Source: Aquarana catesbeiana
Lineage: Eukaryota > Chordata > Amphibia > Anura > Ranidae
Assembly: GCF_042186555.1 (NCBI RefSeq)
Contig: NC_133327.1
Location: 101,267,853-101,331,852, forward strand
Length of the DNA: 64,000 nucleotides
Direction of reading: 5' to 3'
Both the position numbers and the translations under genes were made by a program. How positions within the stretch are numbered: position 1 is the first letter of the stretch; every line of letters begins with the position of its first letter. This document shows positions 31,201 to 44,159 of this stretch, in pieces. The notes beneath the pieces were generated by a model. That model was not told where the DNA came from. It searched no databases and saw only the letters and a list, made by a program, of their open reading frames with translations.

Positions 31201-34200
31201 CGGATCCACAGCCTTACGACTGTCATGTCGTACCAGTGTGAAACCGGCCTTAAGGTTGCCTACCCCTGATTTACATCATCCACCAGCAGAGACAGAGAGT
31301 GCTGGCACAGTGGTTTAATATACACATGGCCCCCATCCTGGACCCTTTCTGTCTCTCCTATGGCCACTTTTTCGCCTGCTTTCTTGTCATCAAAATTGAT
31401 GGGTACCACAATTCTTTTAATTTCATATTCTAACAGTTGGTTCAGTTTGCTACAAAACTCTTGAAGAAGCCGTGAACTTGGCGAAACATGTCGACAATGT
31501 AACATCTGTTGTAGCATGAAATATGTTGATTCAGCCTTATATTGTGGAATGAAACCTGAATATAGTTATTGCTTTTAAACCTGGCTTTAATGGATTAATA
31601 AAATGGACTGTTGACTTTTAATCTTGTGTAGTAATTGGGCACCCTAAAAGTACATTCTTCTATTTAATTCATGGGATGTGGGGCAAAATGTAAACCCTCT
31701 CCTACCTATACCGGGCACTAAATTATTTAAATATCCATTGATACAGAATAATTGATCTGTTCTAAATTAAAACAACCCGGTTGCAACAGATTTTTTTTAA
31801 AATAAAAGCACACCTGTCAAAGAAGTCTGTTAATACTTATCTTTCCTGCTGTCTGTGGCTTAGAATGTCACTCAGATGCTGCAAAATCTTCTGCTGAAGT
31901 CTGATGGGAATCCAACATTTCCAAGAGTGTCAATCTCCTGGGTCTTTCTCTGGTTCCTACCTGTGACATCCACCCATTACAGCACACAGTAGTGACATGG
32001 AGGTCAGCAGGAGGAACGACTGAGTGAGGTGTCACTTTCAATATGGACTCCAGTAGAAGATTTATTTTCTTTCTGGAGTTCATTAGTGCAGGCATCAGGA
32101 AAGTTATGTTCTTTCACAGCCTTTACTGAAAATCTTTACTTTAGTGACAGTCGCTTTAAAGGAAGGCCATTATGAGAGAAGTACATAGGCTACCATTGCT
32201 GATCTGCTAGTGGAAAGCTAGCGGTTAGAACTGAGCCTCTGTCTTTATTACTTTTAATGAAAAATTAGTGCATATTGGATTTTTTACTTCACTTGCTGCA
32301 TACTTGCTTCAGAACAGTGACTCAGACAGGGCTGAAGACAGGGGATAACAATGTTTGCAACTAGCATTTTCAGAAGAAAGTCAGCAACAGTTTTTCCTTA
32401 AGGGTCCATTCACACAACTGCAAAGCGATAACAGAGTTTATTCTAAATGGCTCAACAACACACCTTGCTGACGGACAATGCATTAATGAGCTGTCTTAAT
32501 GGGATGCACATTAATGAGCAGCATAATACACATTAACACACATTGCAATACTGTAAATGGGTGCTCAGTATGTCTGAAATATAGCCTGTTGGGGGTTGTG
32601 CAGTGGATACATTATTTACAAAAAACATGAACAAAAAACACATACTGTACATTAATGGGCATGAAAATGCATTGAGTTTGACTTTATAAACTTACATATT
32701 CATCCAGTATAAGATAAGAATCCCGCATCTGAAAAAAAAGGAAACAGTAATATTTAAGATACAGATGTGACATGGTTCTGGCAGTAATAAAGATATTTAA
32801 TACATGAAAGGGGTCTCAGATTGTGACCTCTCCAGTGTCCAAATTATTCAGTTCTAGTTTTTCCAGGGAAGGGTGCTGTTAATGCTATAGCAAAAAAAAA
32901 AAAAAAAGACTATTGTGTGCTTTCAAGCTTGAGGCAACAGTTTGGGGGAAGGCCCATTTTCTGTTCCAGTATGACTGTACCTCTGTGTACAAAGCCAGCT
33001 CCATAAAAACATTGTTTAATGAGTTTGAAGTGGAGTAATCCAACTCAAGTGGGATTCACAGAGCTCTGATCTCAACCCTATTAAAAGACTTTGGGGTCAA
33101 CAAAAACAATGACCAGGTCTTCTCATCCACCATTAACACCTCCTAGCCTCACAAAACCTTTTTTAGCTAAATTAATACAAACTCCCACAGACACAGCCGG
33201 AACCCCCAAAATGTTGTCAATTGTGTACATGTCTCCATTGCTGAGTAGATAAAAATTGGTCCCAGTATACGTATTTGCAGGGGATATCTGTCAATCATCT
33301 GCTTTGCTGAGTACTGTAATGGAGGTTATAAAGACCCTTTTGCCAGACCATTCATTTAACAACAATCTTCCTATAAGATTATGTGTGCATTTAATGTATT
33401 TATGCATGTTATTTACCAGTATAAGCCTCCCTTGTGTAGACATCCAAAAGTCCTGAGACTGCTGCTAGATGCCACCATTGTGGATGTGATGTCAGCAGCC
33501 CCAACAGATTTGGAGCTGTGATAACTGATGCTCTATGGCAGACTTTCTCAACCTTTTTACGCCAGAGGAACCCCTAAAATAAAATTCAGGTCTCAGGGAA
33601 CCCTTACATTAGTGGTCAGTGGTAATCAGATTGCCACCCTTAGATGGTTTAAAAAGATAATTGGTGTCATGCTACAGGCTTTGTCAGGTAGCATGGTCCT
33701 GACTCTACCCATGCAACAAAGGGGAGAGCAATCAGCCATAGCTCAAGGAACCCCTAGCAACTTCTGGAAGAATGCTAGAAAAGCCTGAAAAGCAATCCAT
33801 CATGGAAATTGACCCTCAAAGTTTATTTTCACACCTAATCAATTCTAATTCAGTTCTGTGATTGTGTAAAATTATCATATTAGTTATTTTTAAAGTAAAA
33901 TACCTGCTGATTAGATTCTGGAACCAAACATTTAATGTTCTTATGTCGATCCAGAAAACCTCTGAACTCTTCATCATTGATGACAAATTTTTCAGCTTGT
34001 CTTAATGCATCATCACCACAGTTTTCTCCATCAATAATGAGACACTGGAATACCTGAGGATCAACAGAAACAGCATTGACTTGATACAAATGTTTCCTTT
34101 CATTGTTATATATTTTATCATTAGGCATTTCTGTGCATTGGGGTTGTTAAAGATTCCCATGAATCAGTATATTTATATTTTAAATGCATATGATTTTATA

Positions 34201-36306
34201 TTGATCATTGTGTGTTGGACTGTATCTTTACATACATGTGGGTGCAAAGATCAGATTAGAGCACAGTAACTGGAAAAATGTTTAAACTACTTGGGAAATT
34301 TGTTTGTTAGGCCTCATGCACATTGTAACTTTTCTAAACGCCTTTCTCCTAGCAGGAGAAAGCAGTGTTAAAACGTGCCCAAAACTGCATATTTTTTCTA
34401 ACGCTTTCAGGCACATGAAGCATTTTGGCATTTATTCATTTCATTGGCCAGATTACACAACCACATGTAAACGAGCCTGTAAGGAGGAGCTGAGGTGGCC
34501 AAGCTAAAGGATTAGTTATGTAAATATCACTGTACAGTAAAGCAGCCCATAGATGACTCAATTTTCTTTCCCTTTTCCTCAACACTATCTGTGTTGATGG
34601 GGGAACACCTCCTGCAGCACTATTGTGTTCTGCCGGCAGGGGCGTGTGGGGAGCCTTCCCGTCAGGCAGAACAGATTGGTCACTGCTAGCGGCTATAGCT
34701 GCCGGCAGAAATCACAGGCTGGTTGTTCATCGATCGACTTGGGTACAATCAGCCTGCCCATACGTGAATCGCATCTCGACCGGTCTCTGCTGAACTGGCC
34801 AACTCTCGATCCATGCATGGCCAGCTCAGGTTGTTAGGACCTGTACACACAATAAAGGGTGTTTAAAATTCCTTACAGCTTATGAACACTGGCCAACGCT
34901 CAGAGTAACTGTGTTGTATGGAGACAAATAGCTTAATATTCATAAGAGATGCCACAGTCAAACTTAACATGTATGTATACCCATTTTTTTTTCTTACAAA
35001 GTAGGGAATGGTTAAAACACCTATAAAGTTATTTTTGCTATGTCCTGCCGTGGAGATTTCCATTCACCTCCTGTCATGGAGACACAACAGGAAATGATAG
35101 GAAATCTCAGCAAAGTGAAGGAAAGCCCTGTCCTAGGCAGCCCCATAGACTTGCATGGGTACTTTCGACAGTAGTAGTGCCCACTGAACGTTACATACTG
35201 TTTCATTTATTCATGTGGACACCCCTCAGCAGCTTCATGTCTGTGTTCAGGTGGGCCACACATGTGAATGAACCCTTAGGAAGCTGAAAGTTACAAAACA
35301 GCCACCTACCTTCCAGCGTATTGGACTGATCATCTCGATCTCTTTTGTCATGTCCTCGTCCATATTATAATAATTGATGACGGAATTTATTTTGAAAGCC
35401 ACGTTATAATCCCGGCACCATTTTCTGATCTTCATCAGTTTTTCCACATGGTTTTTCTTTCCTTGTCCCCGACCAATAAGCTTGTTCACTTCTTCAACAA
35501 AGCTGTCACAGGACACGGCAAGGATATCCAGGTGTTCTCCTGGGGCATAAACAGATCTTCATTTAGGAAAATAACATGACCGAGTTCCTTTATGTATAAG
35601 ACTATATTAAAGATCAGCTTACAAATTTTTCTAAACTGATCTAATGCACACGGAAACTTACTAGCCCCTGTGTGCTGAGGTGTACAGCCACCAATACGAA
35701 TGAATGACTGTATGTGGCCATTCTTAGGTAAATACCAATGGCTTCTGCATCGAATTTTACTCAAGCATGTGCAGATAGCACTTCTCCCCAGACTCATCAC
35801 TTTCACATTTGAGGAGAAGAGCCGTACATGCATGCACAAGTAAACACTGATGCAGAAGCTGTGGGCATTAACTTAAGCATGGCCGCTTAAAGCCAATTAC
35901 TTGGCAGCTGTACCCTGCATGTGCGTCTCCCCAAGAGCCCAAAAGCAACGGGGATTTTATGGCTTAGCACATATGAGTTAGCTAGTTAGTTTGTTTTGTT
36001 AGTTAGTTTGTTCTCCTCACTGAGCTCTACAGAGTGTAACTTCAGCTCTCCACCTGTTTTTCTGACAGCTCAGACAAACTTAATAAATTCTGGAATTTGA
36101 ATGGATGTAGAGAAAAGAAGACTTCGGATAAACAGGTACAATGTATGTAGGAGGATTTGTTTAATCTCCATGTATCATCTTGGGGGGATTGGGAAGGATT
36201 ATTTTTACCCCTGCTGGAGCAAACCATATCATGTTTTATTGGGTTTTTTTTTTTTTTTGCTTTCCTCTGAATCAACTGTGGGTATAGGTTTGTATATATT
36301 GGATTG

Positions 36307-36343
<37 letters not shown>

Positions 36344-39300
36344 ATTCCTTCTATTGGTTTACTAGATCAGTGATGGCGAACCTTGGCACCCCATTCCCCA
36401 TGATGTTCATGCACTCTGCAGTGTAGTTGAGCATCATAGGAAATGTAGTTCCAAAACATCTGGGGTGCCAAGGTTCGCCATCACTGAACTAGATGGACTT
36501 GTGTCTTTTTTTAACCAGACTAACTATGTAACTATATAACCTGAGGATAGTCCCTCCACTGGGTATATACAAGGGTTTACAACCACGTTAAGCTAGCTAT
36601 ACGCTAACAGAAATGAGTTTAAAAAAAATCACTTTAACCACTTGACGACCGCCTCACGCCGATGTACGTCGGCAAAGTGGCACGGACAGGCAAAATCACG
36701 TACAGGGTACGTGATTTGCCTTCCGCGGGTGGGGGGTCCGATCGGACCCCCCCCCGGTGCCCGAGGCGGTCGTCTTTTGTCCAGCGGCGATCGGTGATGA
36801 GGGGGAGACCATCCGTTCGTGGCCCCCCCCTCGCGATCGCCGCCGGCCAATGAAAACACTCCTTTGCTGCTGTATGCTAAACAGCAGCAAAGGAAGTGAT
36901 GTCATCTCCCCTCGGGTCGGTATTTTCCGTTCCGGCCCGAGGAGAGAAGACATCTATGTGAGTGCACCAACACACACACACACAGTAGAACATGCCAGGC
37001 ACACAAAACACCCCGATCCCCCCCCCGATCGCCCCCCGATCCCCCCCCAATCACCCCCCCCCCCTGTCACAAACTGACACCAGCAGTTTTTTTTTGTTTT
37101 TTTTTGTTTTTTTTCTGATTACTGCATAGTGTCAGTTTGTGACAGTTACAGTGTTGTGACAGTGAGTATTACCCCCCTTTAGGTCTAGGATACCCCCCTA
37201 ACCCCCCCTAATAAAGTTTTAACCCCTTGATCACCCCCTGTCACCAGTGTCACTAAGCGATCATTTTTCTGATCGCTGTATTAGTGTCGCTGGTGACGCT
37301 AGTTAGTGAGGTAAATATTTAGGTTCGCCGTCAGCGTTTTATAGCGTCAGGGACCCCCATATACTACCTAATAAATGTTTTAACCCCTTGATTGCCCCCT
37401 AGTTAACCCTTTCACCACTGATCACCGTATAACCGTTACGGATGACGCTGGTTAGTTCGTTTATTTTTTATAGTGTCAGGGCACCCGCCGTTTATTACCG
37501 AATAAAGGTTTAGCCCCCTGATCGCCCGGCGGTGATATGCGTCGCCCCAGGCAGCGTCAGATTAGCGCCAGTACCGCTAACACCCACGCATGCAGCATAC
37601 GCCTCCCTTAGTGGTATAGTATCTGATCGGATCAATATCTGATCCGATCAGATCTATACTAGCGTCCCCAGCAGTTTAGGGTTCCCAAAAACGCAGTGTT
37701 AGCGGGATCAGCCCAGATACCTGCTAGCACCTGCGTTTTGTGCCTCCGCCCAGCCCACCCAAGTGCAGTATCGATCGATCACTGTCACTTACAAAACACT
37801 AAACGCATAACTGCAGCGTTCGCAGAGTCAGGCCTGATCCCTGCGATCGCTAACAGTTTTTTTGGTAGCATTTTGGTGAACTGGCAAGCACCAGCCCCAG
37901 GCGTCAGGTTAGCGCCAGTACCGCTAACACCCACGCACGCAGCATACGCCTCCCTTAGTGGTATAGTATCTGAACGGATCAATATCTGATCCGATCAGAT
38001 CTATACTAGCGTCCCCAGCAGTTTAGGGTTCCCAAAAACGCAGTGTTAGCGGAATCAGCCCAGATACCTGCTAGCACCTGCGTTTTGCCCCTCCGCCCGG
38101 CCCAGCCCACCCAAGTGCAGTATCGATCGATCACTGACACTTACAAAACACTAAACGCATAACTGCAGCGTTCGCAGAGTCAGGCCTGATCCCTGCGATC
38201 GCTAACAGTTTTTTTTGTAGCGTTTTGGTGAACTGGCAAGCACCAGCCCCAGGCAGCGTCAGATTAGCGCCAGTACCGCTAACACCCACGCACGCACCGT
38301 ACACCTCCCTTAGTGGTATAGTATCTGATCGCATCAATATCTGATCCGATCAGATCTATACTAGCGTCACCAGCAGTTTAGGGTTCCCAAAAACGCAGTG
38401 TTAGCGGGATCAGCCCAGATACCTGCTAGCACCTGCGTTTTGCCCCTCCGCCCGGCCCAGCCCACCCAAGTGCAGTATCGATTGATCACTGTCACTTACA
38501 AAACACTAAACGCATAACTGCAGCGTTCGCAGAGTCAGGCCTGATCCCTGCGATCGCTAACAGTTTTTTTTGTAGCGTTTTGGTGAACTGGCAAGCACCA
38601 GCCCCAGGCAGCGTCAGATTAGCGCCAGTACCGCTAACACCCACGCACGCACCGTACACCTCCCTTAGTGGTATAGTATCTGATCGCATCAATATCTGAT
38701 CCGATCAGATCTATACTAGCGTCACCAGCAGTTTAGGGTTCCCAAAAACGCAGTGTTAGCGGGATCAGCCCAGATACCTGCTAGCACCTGCGTTTTGCCC
38801 CTCCGCCCGGCCCGGCCCAGCCCACCCAAGTGCAGTATCGATCGATCACTGACACTTACAAAACACTAAACGCATAACTGCAGCGTTCGCAGAGTCAGGC
38901 CTGATCCCTGCGATCGCTAACGTTTTTTGGTAGCGTTTTGGTGAACTGGCAAGCGCCAGCGGCCTAGTACACCCCGGTCGTAGTCAAACCAGCACTGCAG
39001 TAACACTTGGTGACGTGGCGAGTCCCATAAGTGCAGTTGAAGCTGGTGAGGTGGCAAGCACAAGTAGTGTCCCGCTGCCACCAAAAAGACAAACACAGGC
39101 CTGTCGTGCCCATAGTGCCCTTCCTGCTGCATTCGCCAATCCTAATTGGGAACCCACCACTTCTGCAGCACCCGTACTTCCCCCATTCACATCCCCAACC
39201 AAATGCAGTCGGCTGCATGAGAGGCATTTTCTTTATGTCCTCCCGAGTACCCCTACCCAACTAACCCCCCCAAAAAAGATGTTGTGTCTGCAGCAAGCAC

Positions 39301-42300
39301 GGATATAGGCGTGACACCCACTATTATTGTCCCTCCTGTCCTGACAATCCTGGTCTTTGCATTGGTGAATGTTTTGAACGCTACCATTCACTAGTTGAGT
39401 ATTAGCGTAGGGTACAGCATTGCACAGACTAGGCACACTTTCACAGGGTCTCCCAAGATGCCATCTCATTTTGAGAGACCCGAACCTGGAACCGGTTACC
39501 GTTATAAAAGTTAGTTACAAAAAAAGTGTAAAAAAAAAAATATGAAATAAAAAAAAATAGTTGTTGTTTTATTGTTCTCTCTCTCTCTATTCTCTCTCTC
39601 TATTGTTCTGCTCTTTTTTACTGTATTCTATTCTGCAATGTTTTATTGTTATTGTTATTGTTATTATGTTTTATCATGTTTGTTTTTCAGGTGTGTAATT
39701 ATTTACACTTTACTGTGCTTTATTGTTAACCATTGTTAACCATTTTTTTGTCTTCAGGTACGCCATTCACGACTTTGAGTGGTTATACCAGAATGATGCC
39801 TGCAGGTTTAGGTATCATCTTGGTATCATTCTTTTCAGCCAGCGGTCGGCTTTCATGTAAAAGCAATCCTAGCGGCTAATTAGCCTCTAGACTGCTTTTA
39901 CAAGCCGTGGGAGGGAATGCCCCCCCCCCCCCACCGTCTTCCGTGTTTTTCTCTGGCTCTCCTGTCTCAACAGGGAACCTGAGAATGCAGCCGGTGATTC
40001 AGCCAGCTGACCATAGAGCTGATCAGAGACCAGAGTGGCTCCAAACATCTCTATGGCCTAAGAAACCGGAAGCTACGAGTATTTCATGACTTAGATTTCG
40101 CCGGATGTAAATAGCGCCATTGGGAAATTGGGGAAGCATTTTATCACACCGATCTTGGTGTGGTCAGATGCTTTGAGGGCAGAGGAGAGATCTAGGGTCT
40201 AATAGACCACAATTTTTTCAAAAAAGAGTACCTGTCACTACCTATTGCTATCATAGGGGATATTTACATTCCCCGAGATAACAATAAAAATGATTAAAAA
40301 AAAAAATATGAAAGGAACAGTTTAAAAGTAAGATTAAAAAAGCAAAAAAATAATAAAGAAAAAAAAAAAAAAAAACACCCCTGTCGCCCCCTGCTCTCGC
40401 GCTAAGGCGAACGCAAGCGGCGGTCTGTCGTCAAACATAAACAGCAATTGCACCATGCATGTGAGGTATCACCGCGAAGGCCAGATCGAGTGCAGTAATT
40501 TTTCCAGTAGACCTCCTCTGTAAATCTAAAGTGGTAACCTGTAAAGGCTTTTGAAGGCTTTTAAACATGTATTTATTTTGTTGCCACTGCACGTTTGTGC
40601 GCAATTTTAAAGCATGTCATGTTTGGTATCCATGTACTCGGCCTAAGATCATCTTTTTTATTTCATCAAACATTTGGGCAATATAGCGTGTTTTAGTGCA
40701 TTAAAATTAAAAAAAGTGTGTTTTTTCCCCAAAAAATGCGTTTGAAAAATCGCTGCGCAATTACTGTGTGAAAAAAAAAAATGAAACACCCACCATTTTA
40801 ATCTGTAGGGCATTTGCTTTAAAAAAATATATAATGTTTGGGGGTTCAAAGTAATTTTTTTGCAAAAAAAAAAACTTTTTCATGTAAACAATAAGTGTCA
40901 GAAAGGGCTTTGTCTTCAAGTGGTTAGAAGAGTGGGTGATGTGTGACATAAGCTTCTAAATGTTGTGCATAAAATGCCAGGACAGTTCAAAACCCCCCCA
41001 AATGACCCCATTTTGGAAAGTAGACACCCCAAGCTATTTGCTGAGAGGCATGTCGAGTCCATGGAATATTTTATATTGCGACACAAGTTGCGGGAAAGAG
41101 ACACATTTTTTTTTTTTTTTTTTTTTTTTTGCACAAAGTTGTCACTAAATGATATATTGCTCAAACATGCCATGGAAATATGTGAAATTACACCCCAAAA
41201 TACATTCTGCTGCTTCTCCTGAGTACGGGGATACCACATGTGTGAGACTTTTTGGGAGCCTAGCCGCGTACGGGATCCCGAAAACCAAGCACCGCCTTCA
41301 GGCTTTCTAAGGGCGTGAATTTTTGATTTCACTCTTCACTGCCTATCACAGTTTCGGAGGCCATGGAATGCCCAGGTGGCAAAAAAAAACCCCCAAATGA
41401 CCCCATTTTGGAAAGTAGACACCCCAAGCTATTTGCTGAGAGGTATAGTGAGTATTTTGCAGACCTCACTTTTTGTCACAAAGTTTTGAAAATTGAAAAA
41501 AGAAAAAAAAAAAATGTTTTTTCTTGTCTTTCTTCATTTTCAAAAACAAATGAGAGCTGCAAAATACTCACCATGCCTTTCAGCAAATAGCTTGGGGTGT
41601 CTACTTTCCAAAATGGGGTCATTTGGGGGGGTTTTGTGCCACCTGGGCATTCCATGGCCTCCGAAACTGTGATAGGCAGTAAAGAGTGAAATCAAAAATT
41701 TTCACCCTTAGAAATCCTGAAGGCAGTGATTGGTTTTCGGGGTCCAGTACGCGGCTAGGCTCCCAAAAAGTCCCACACATGTGGTATCCCCATACTCAGG
41801 AGAAGCAGCTAAATGTATTTTGGGGTGCAATTCCACATATGCCCATGGCCTGTGTGAGCAATATATCATTTAGTGACAACTTTATGAAAAAAAAAAAAAA
41901 AAAAAAAAAAAAGTGTCACTTTCCCGCAACTTGTGTCAAAATATAAAATATTCCATGGACTCAATATGCCTCTCAGCAAATAGCTTGGGGTGTCTACTTT
42001 CCAAAATGGGGTCATTTTGGGGGGTTTTGTGCCACCTGGGCATTCCATGGCCTCCGAAACTGTGATAGGCAGTGAAGAGTGAAAGCAAAAATTTACACCC
42101 TTAGAAATCCTGAAGGCAGTGATTGGTTTTCGGGGCCCCGTACGCGGCTAGGCTCCCAAAAAGTCCCACACATGTGGTATCCCCATACTCAGGAGAAGCA
42201 GCTAAATGTATTTTGGGGTGCAATTCCACATAGGCCCATGGCCTGTGTGAGCAATATATCATTTAGTGACGACTTTTTGTAAATATATATTTTTTTTTTT

Positions 42301-44106
42301 TTTTTGTCATTTTTCAATCACTTGGGACAAAAAAAATAAATATTCAATGGGTTCAACATGCCTCTCAGCAATTTCCTTGGGGTGTCTACTTTCCAAAATG
42401 GGGTCATTTGGGGGGGTTTTGTACTGCCCTGCCATTTTAGCACCTCAAGAAATGACATAGGCAGTCATAAACTAAAAGCTGTGTAAATTCCAGAAAATGT
42501 ACCCTAGTTTGTAGACGCTATAACTTTTGCGCAAACCAATAAATATACGCTTATTGACATTTTTTTTACCAAAGACATGTGGCCGAATACATTTTGGCCT
42601 AAATGTATGACTAAAATTTAGTTTATTGGATTTTTTTTATAACAAAAAGTAGAAAATATCATTTTTTTTCAAAATTTTCGGTCTTTTTCCGTTTATAGCG
42701 CAAAAAATAAAAACCGCAGAGGTGATCAAATACCATCAAAAGAAAGCTCTATTTGTGGGAAGAAAAGGACGCAAATTTCGTTTGGGTACAGCATTGCATG
42801 ACCGCGCAATTAGCAGTTAAAGCGACGCAGTGCCAAATTGGAAAAAGACCTCTGGTCCTTAGGCAGCATAATGGTCCGGGGCTCAAGTGGTTAAGAACGT
42901 TCTTCTGATTTTCTAAATGTTAGTAGGGTAAATTGACATTCGTGTCCGACCACAGTGATGAGAAAGATTGAAGCAGCAGGATGGAAATTTTTAACAGTGT
43001 ATGTGGTTTTCGTTCAGTAAAGTCCATTTGTTCAAAAATCAGAAGTTTTGAACAAATGTTTGTTCAAACGTTCATTCAAAAATCTGCTAGCAAATGGCCA
43101 GCTTTACAATACTAAATGAGGATAAAGAAGATAAACAATTTCTGCTGCAATAGAAATACGTGTTAAAGCTCCATTATTTCACTCACCATAAATCTGAAAC
43201 CACTTTTCTGTGATCAGACTGCCATTGCTCACAATGCTGACACTGGGCAACCTCAGCTCTTTCTTGCAATACTCCACCAGCTTTCCTACAAAGTTCCCTC
43301 TGTCTTGCAAGAATGGTTCACCTCCAGAAAAGTTAATCTTCTCCATACCTGGAAGACAAATGAGGCTTAATAGGGCTCAGATCACAAAATATTATTTATT
43401 ACAGGTACTTATATAGTGCCATCAATTTGTGCTTTAGCTATATATTGTACATTCACATCAGTCCCTGCCCTCAAGGAGCTTACAATCTAAGGTCCCTAAC
43501 TCCCATTCATACATACTAGGGCCAATTTGGACAGGAGCCAATTAACCTACCAGCATTTCTTTGGGGTGTGGGAGGAAACTTATGCAGGGGCAGTCAGGAC
43601 ATACAAAATCCATGCAGGTAGTACCATGGTTAAGATTAAAACATATATATAGTAAGCCACTAACTTATGAAGCTTCACAAATACAGTATATTGTGTCAGA
43701 CACATTCAGTTTGAGGATGAAATCAGCTCAAGATGCTTCCCAGCTCCATCTCTGATGCATTTGGTCTTCTACTAAGGTGTTGAAATTACTTTTGTACTCC
43801 CTATCACTTATATTTGATGAAGGGCAGTTCTGATATAAGCATAAGTCTGAGAACACAATTCCCAAGACATATACTAAAGGTGGCCACAGGTGGATCGAAA
43901 TTTGGCCGGTTCAGCAGGGAGTGGCCAAATTTCGATCAGTGTGTGGGCCTTCCTGTTAAACAGAGGACAGTTGTAAAATCAACTTATGTCGAGCAGTCCT
44001 GTTGGGAAACCTTTCTTGGCTACACAGTTGGAAGCAAGTGGAGATCACTGGAGTAGCGTTGTCTACTTCAGATTTTTGCAGCTTCCAGTGGCGTCGGGCA
44101 AGTATG

Positions 44107-44159
<53 letters not shown>

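Larger units (their letters stand above)
28622..31672. mobile_element. Foldback element in RSAD2 intron 5, split by a hAT
   Basis: Arms 28622-28992 and about 31280-31672 are imperfect reverse complements over about 370 bp: TTCAGGTTTCATTCCACAAT at 28736 pairs with the complement near 31533-31555, and CCAAGTTCACAGCTTCTTCA pairs with 31462-31480. A hAT element at 29001-31268 sits at the centre. Confidence 0.75.
36638..42890. mobile_element. Large piggyBac derivative in RSAD2 intron 2
   Basis: 6253 bp flanked by TTAA (36634-36637 and 42891-42894), ends CCACTTGACGACC and CCACTTGAGCCCCGG read inward. It keeps the piggyBac C-terminal cysteine-rich domain at 39277-39405 but lacks the DDD catalytic core. 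The left half has about 3.5 copies of a 355-bp tandem unit (37670-38960). The right half has direct and inverted copies of a roughly 390-bp unit (40960-42470). Confidence 0.85.

Noticed and set aside
30317..31241. Gly/Pro-rich ORFs on both strands
   Set aside because: They fall in the long inverted repeat of a MITE and mirror each other.
31868..32095. 75-codon minus-strand ORF in RSAD2 intron 5
   Set aside because: No recognisable domain, repeat-like surroundings, and no place in the viperin frame.
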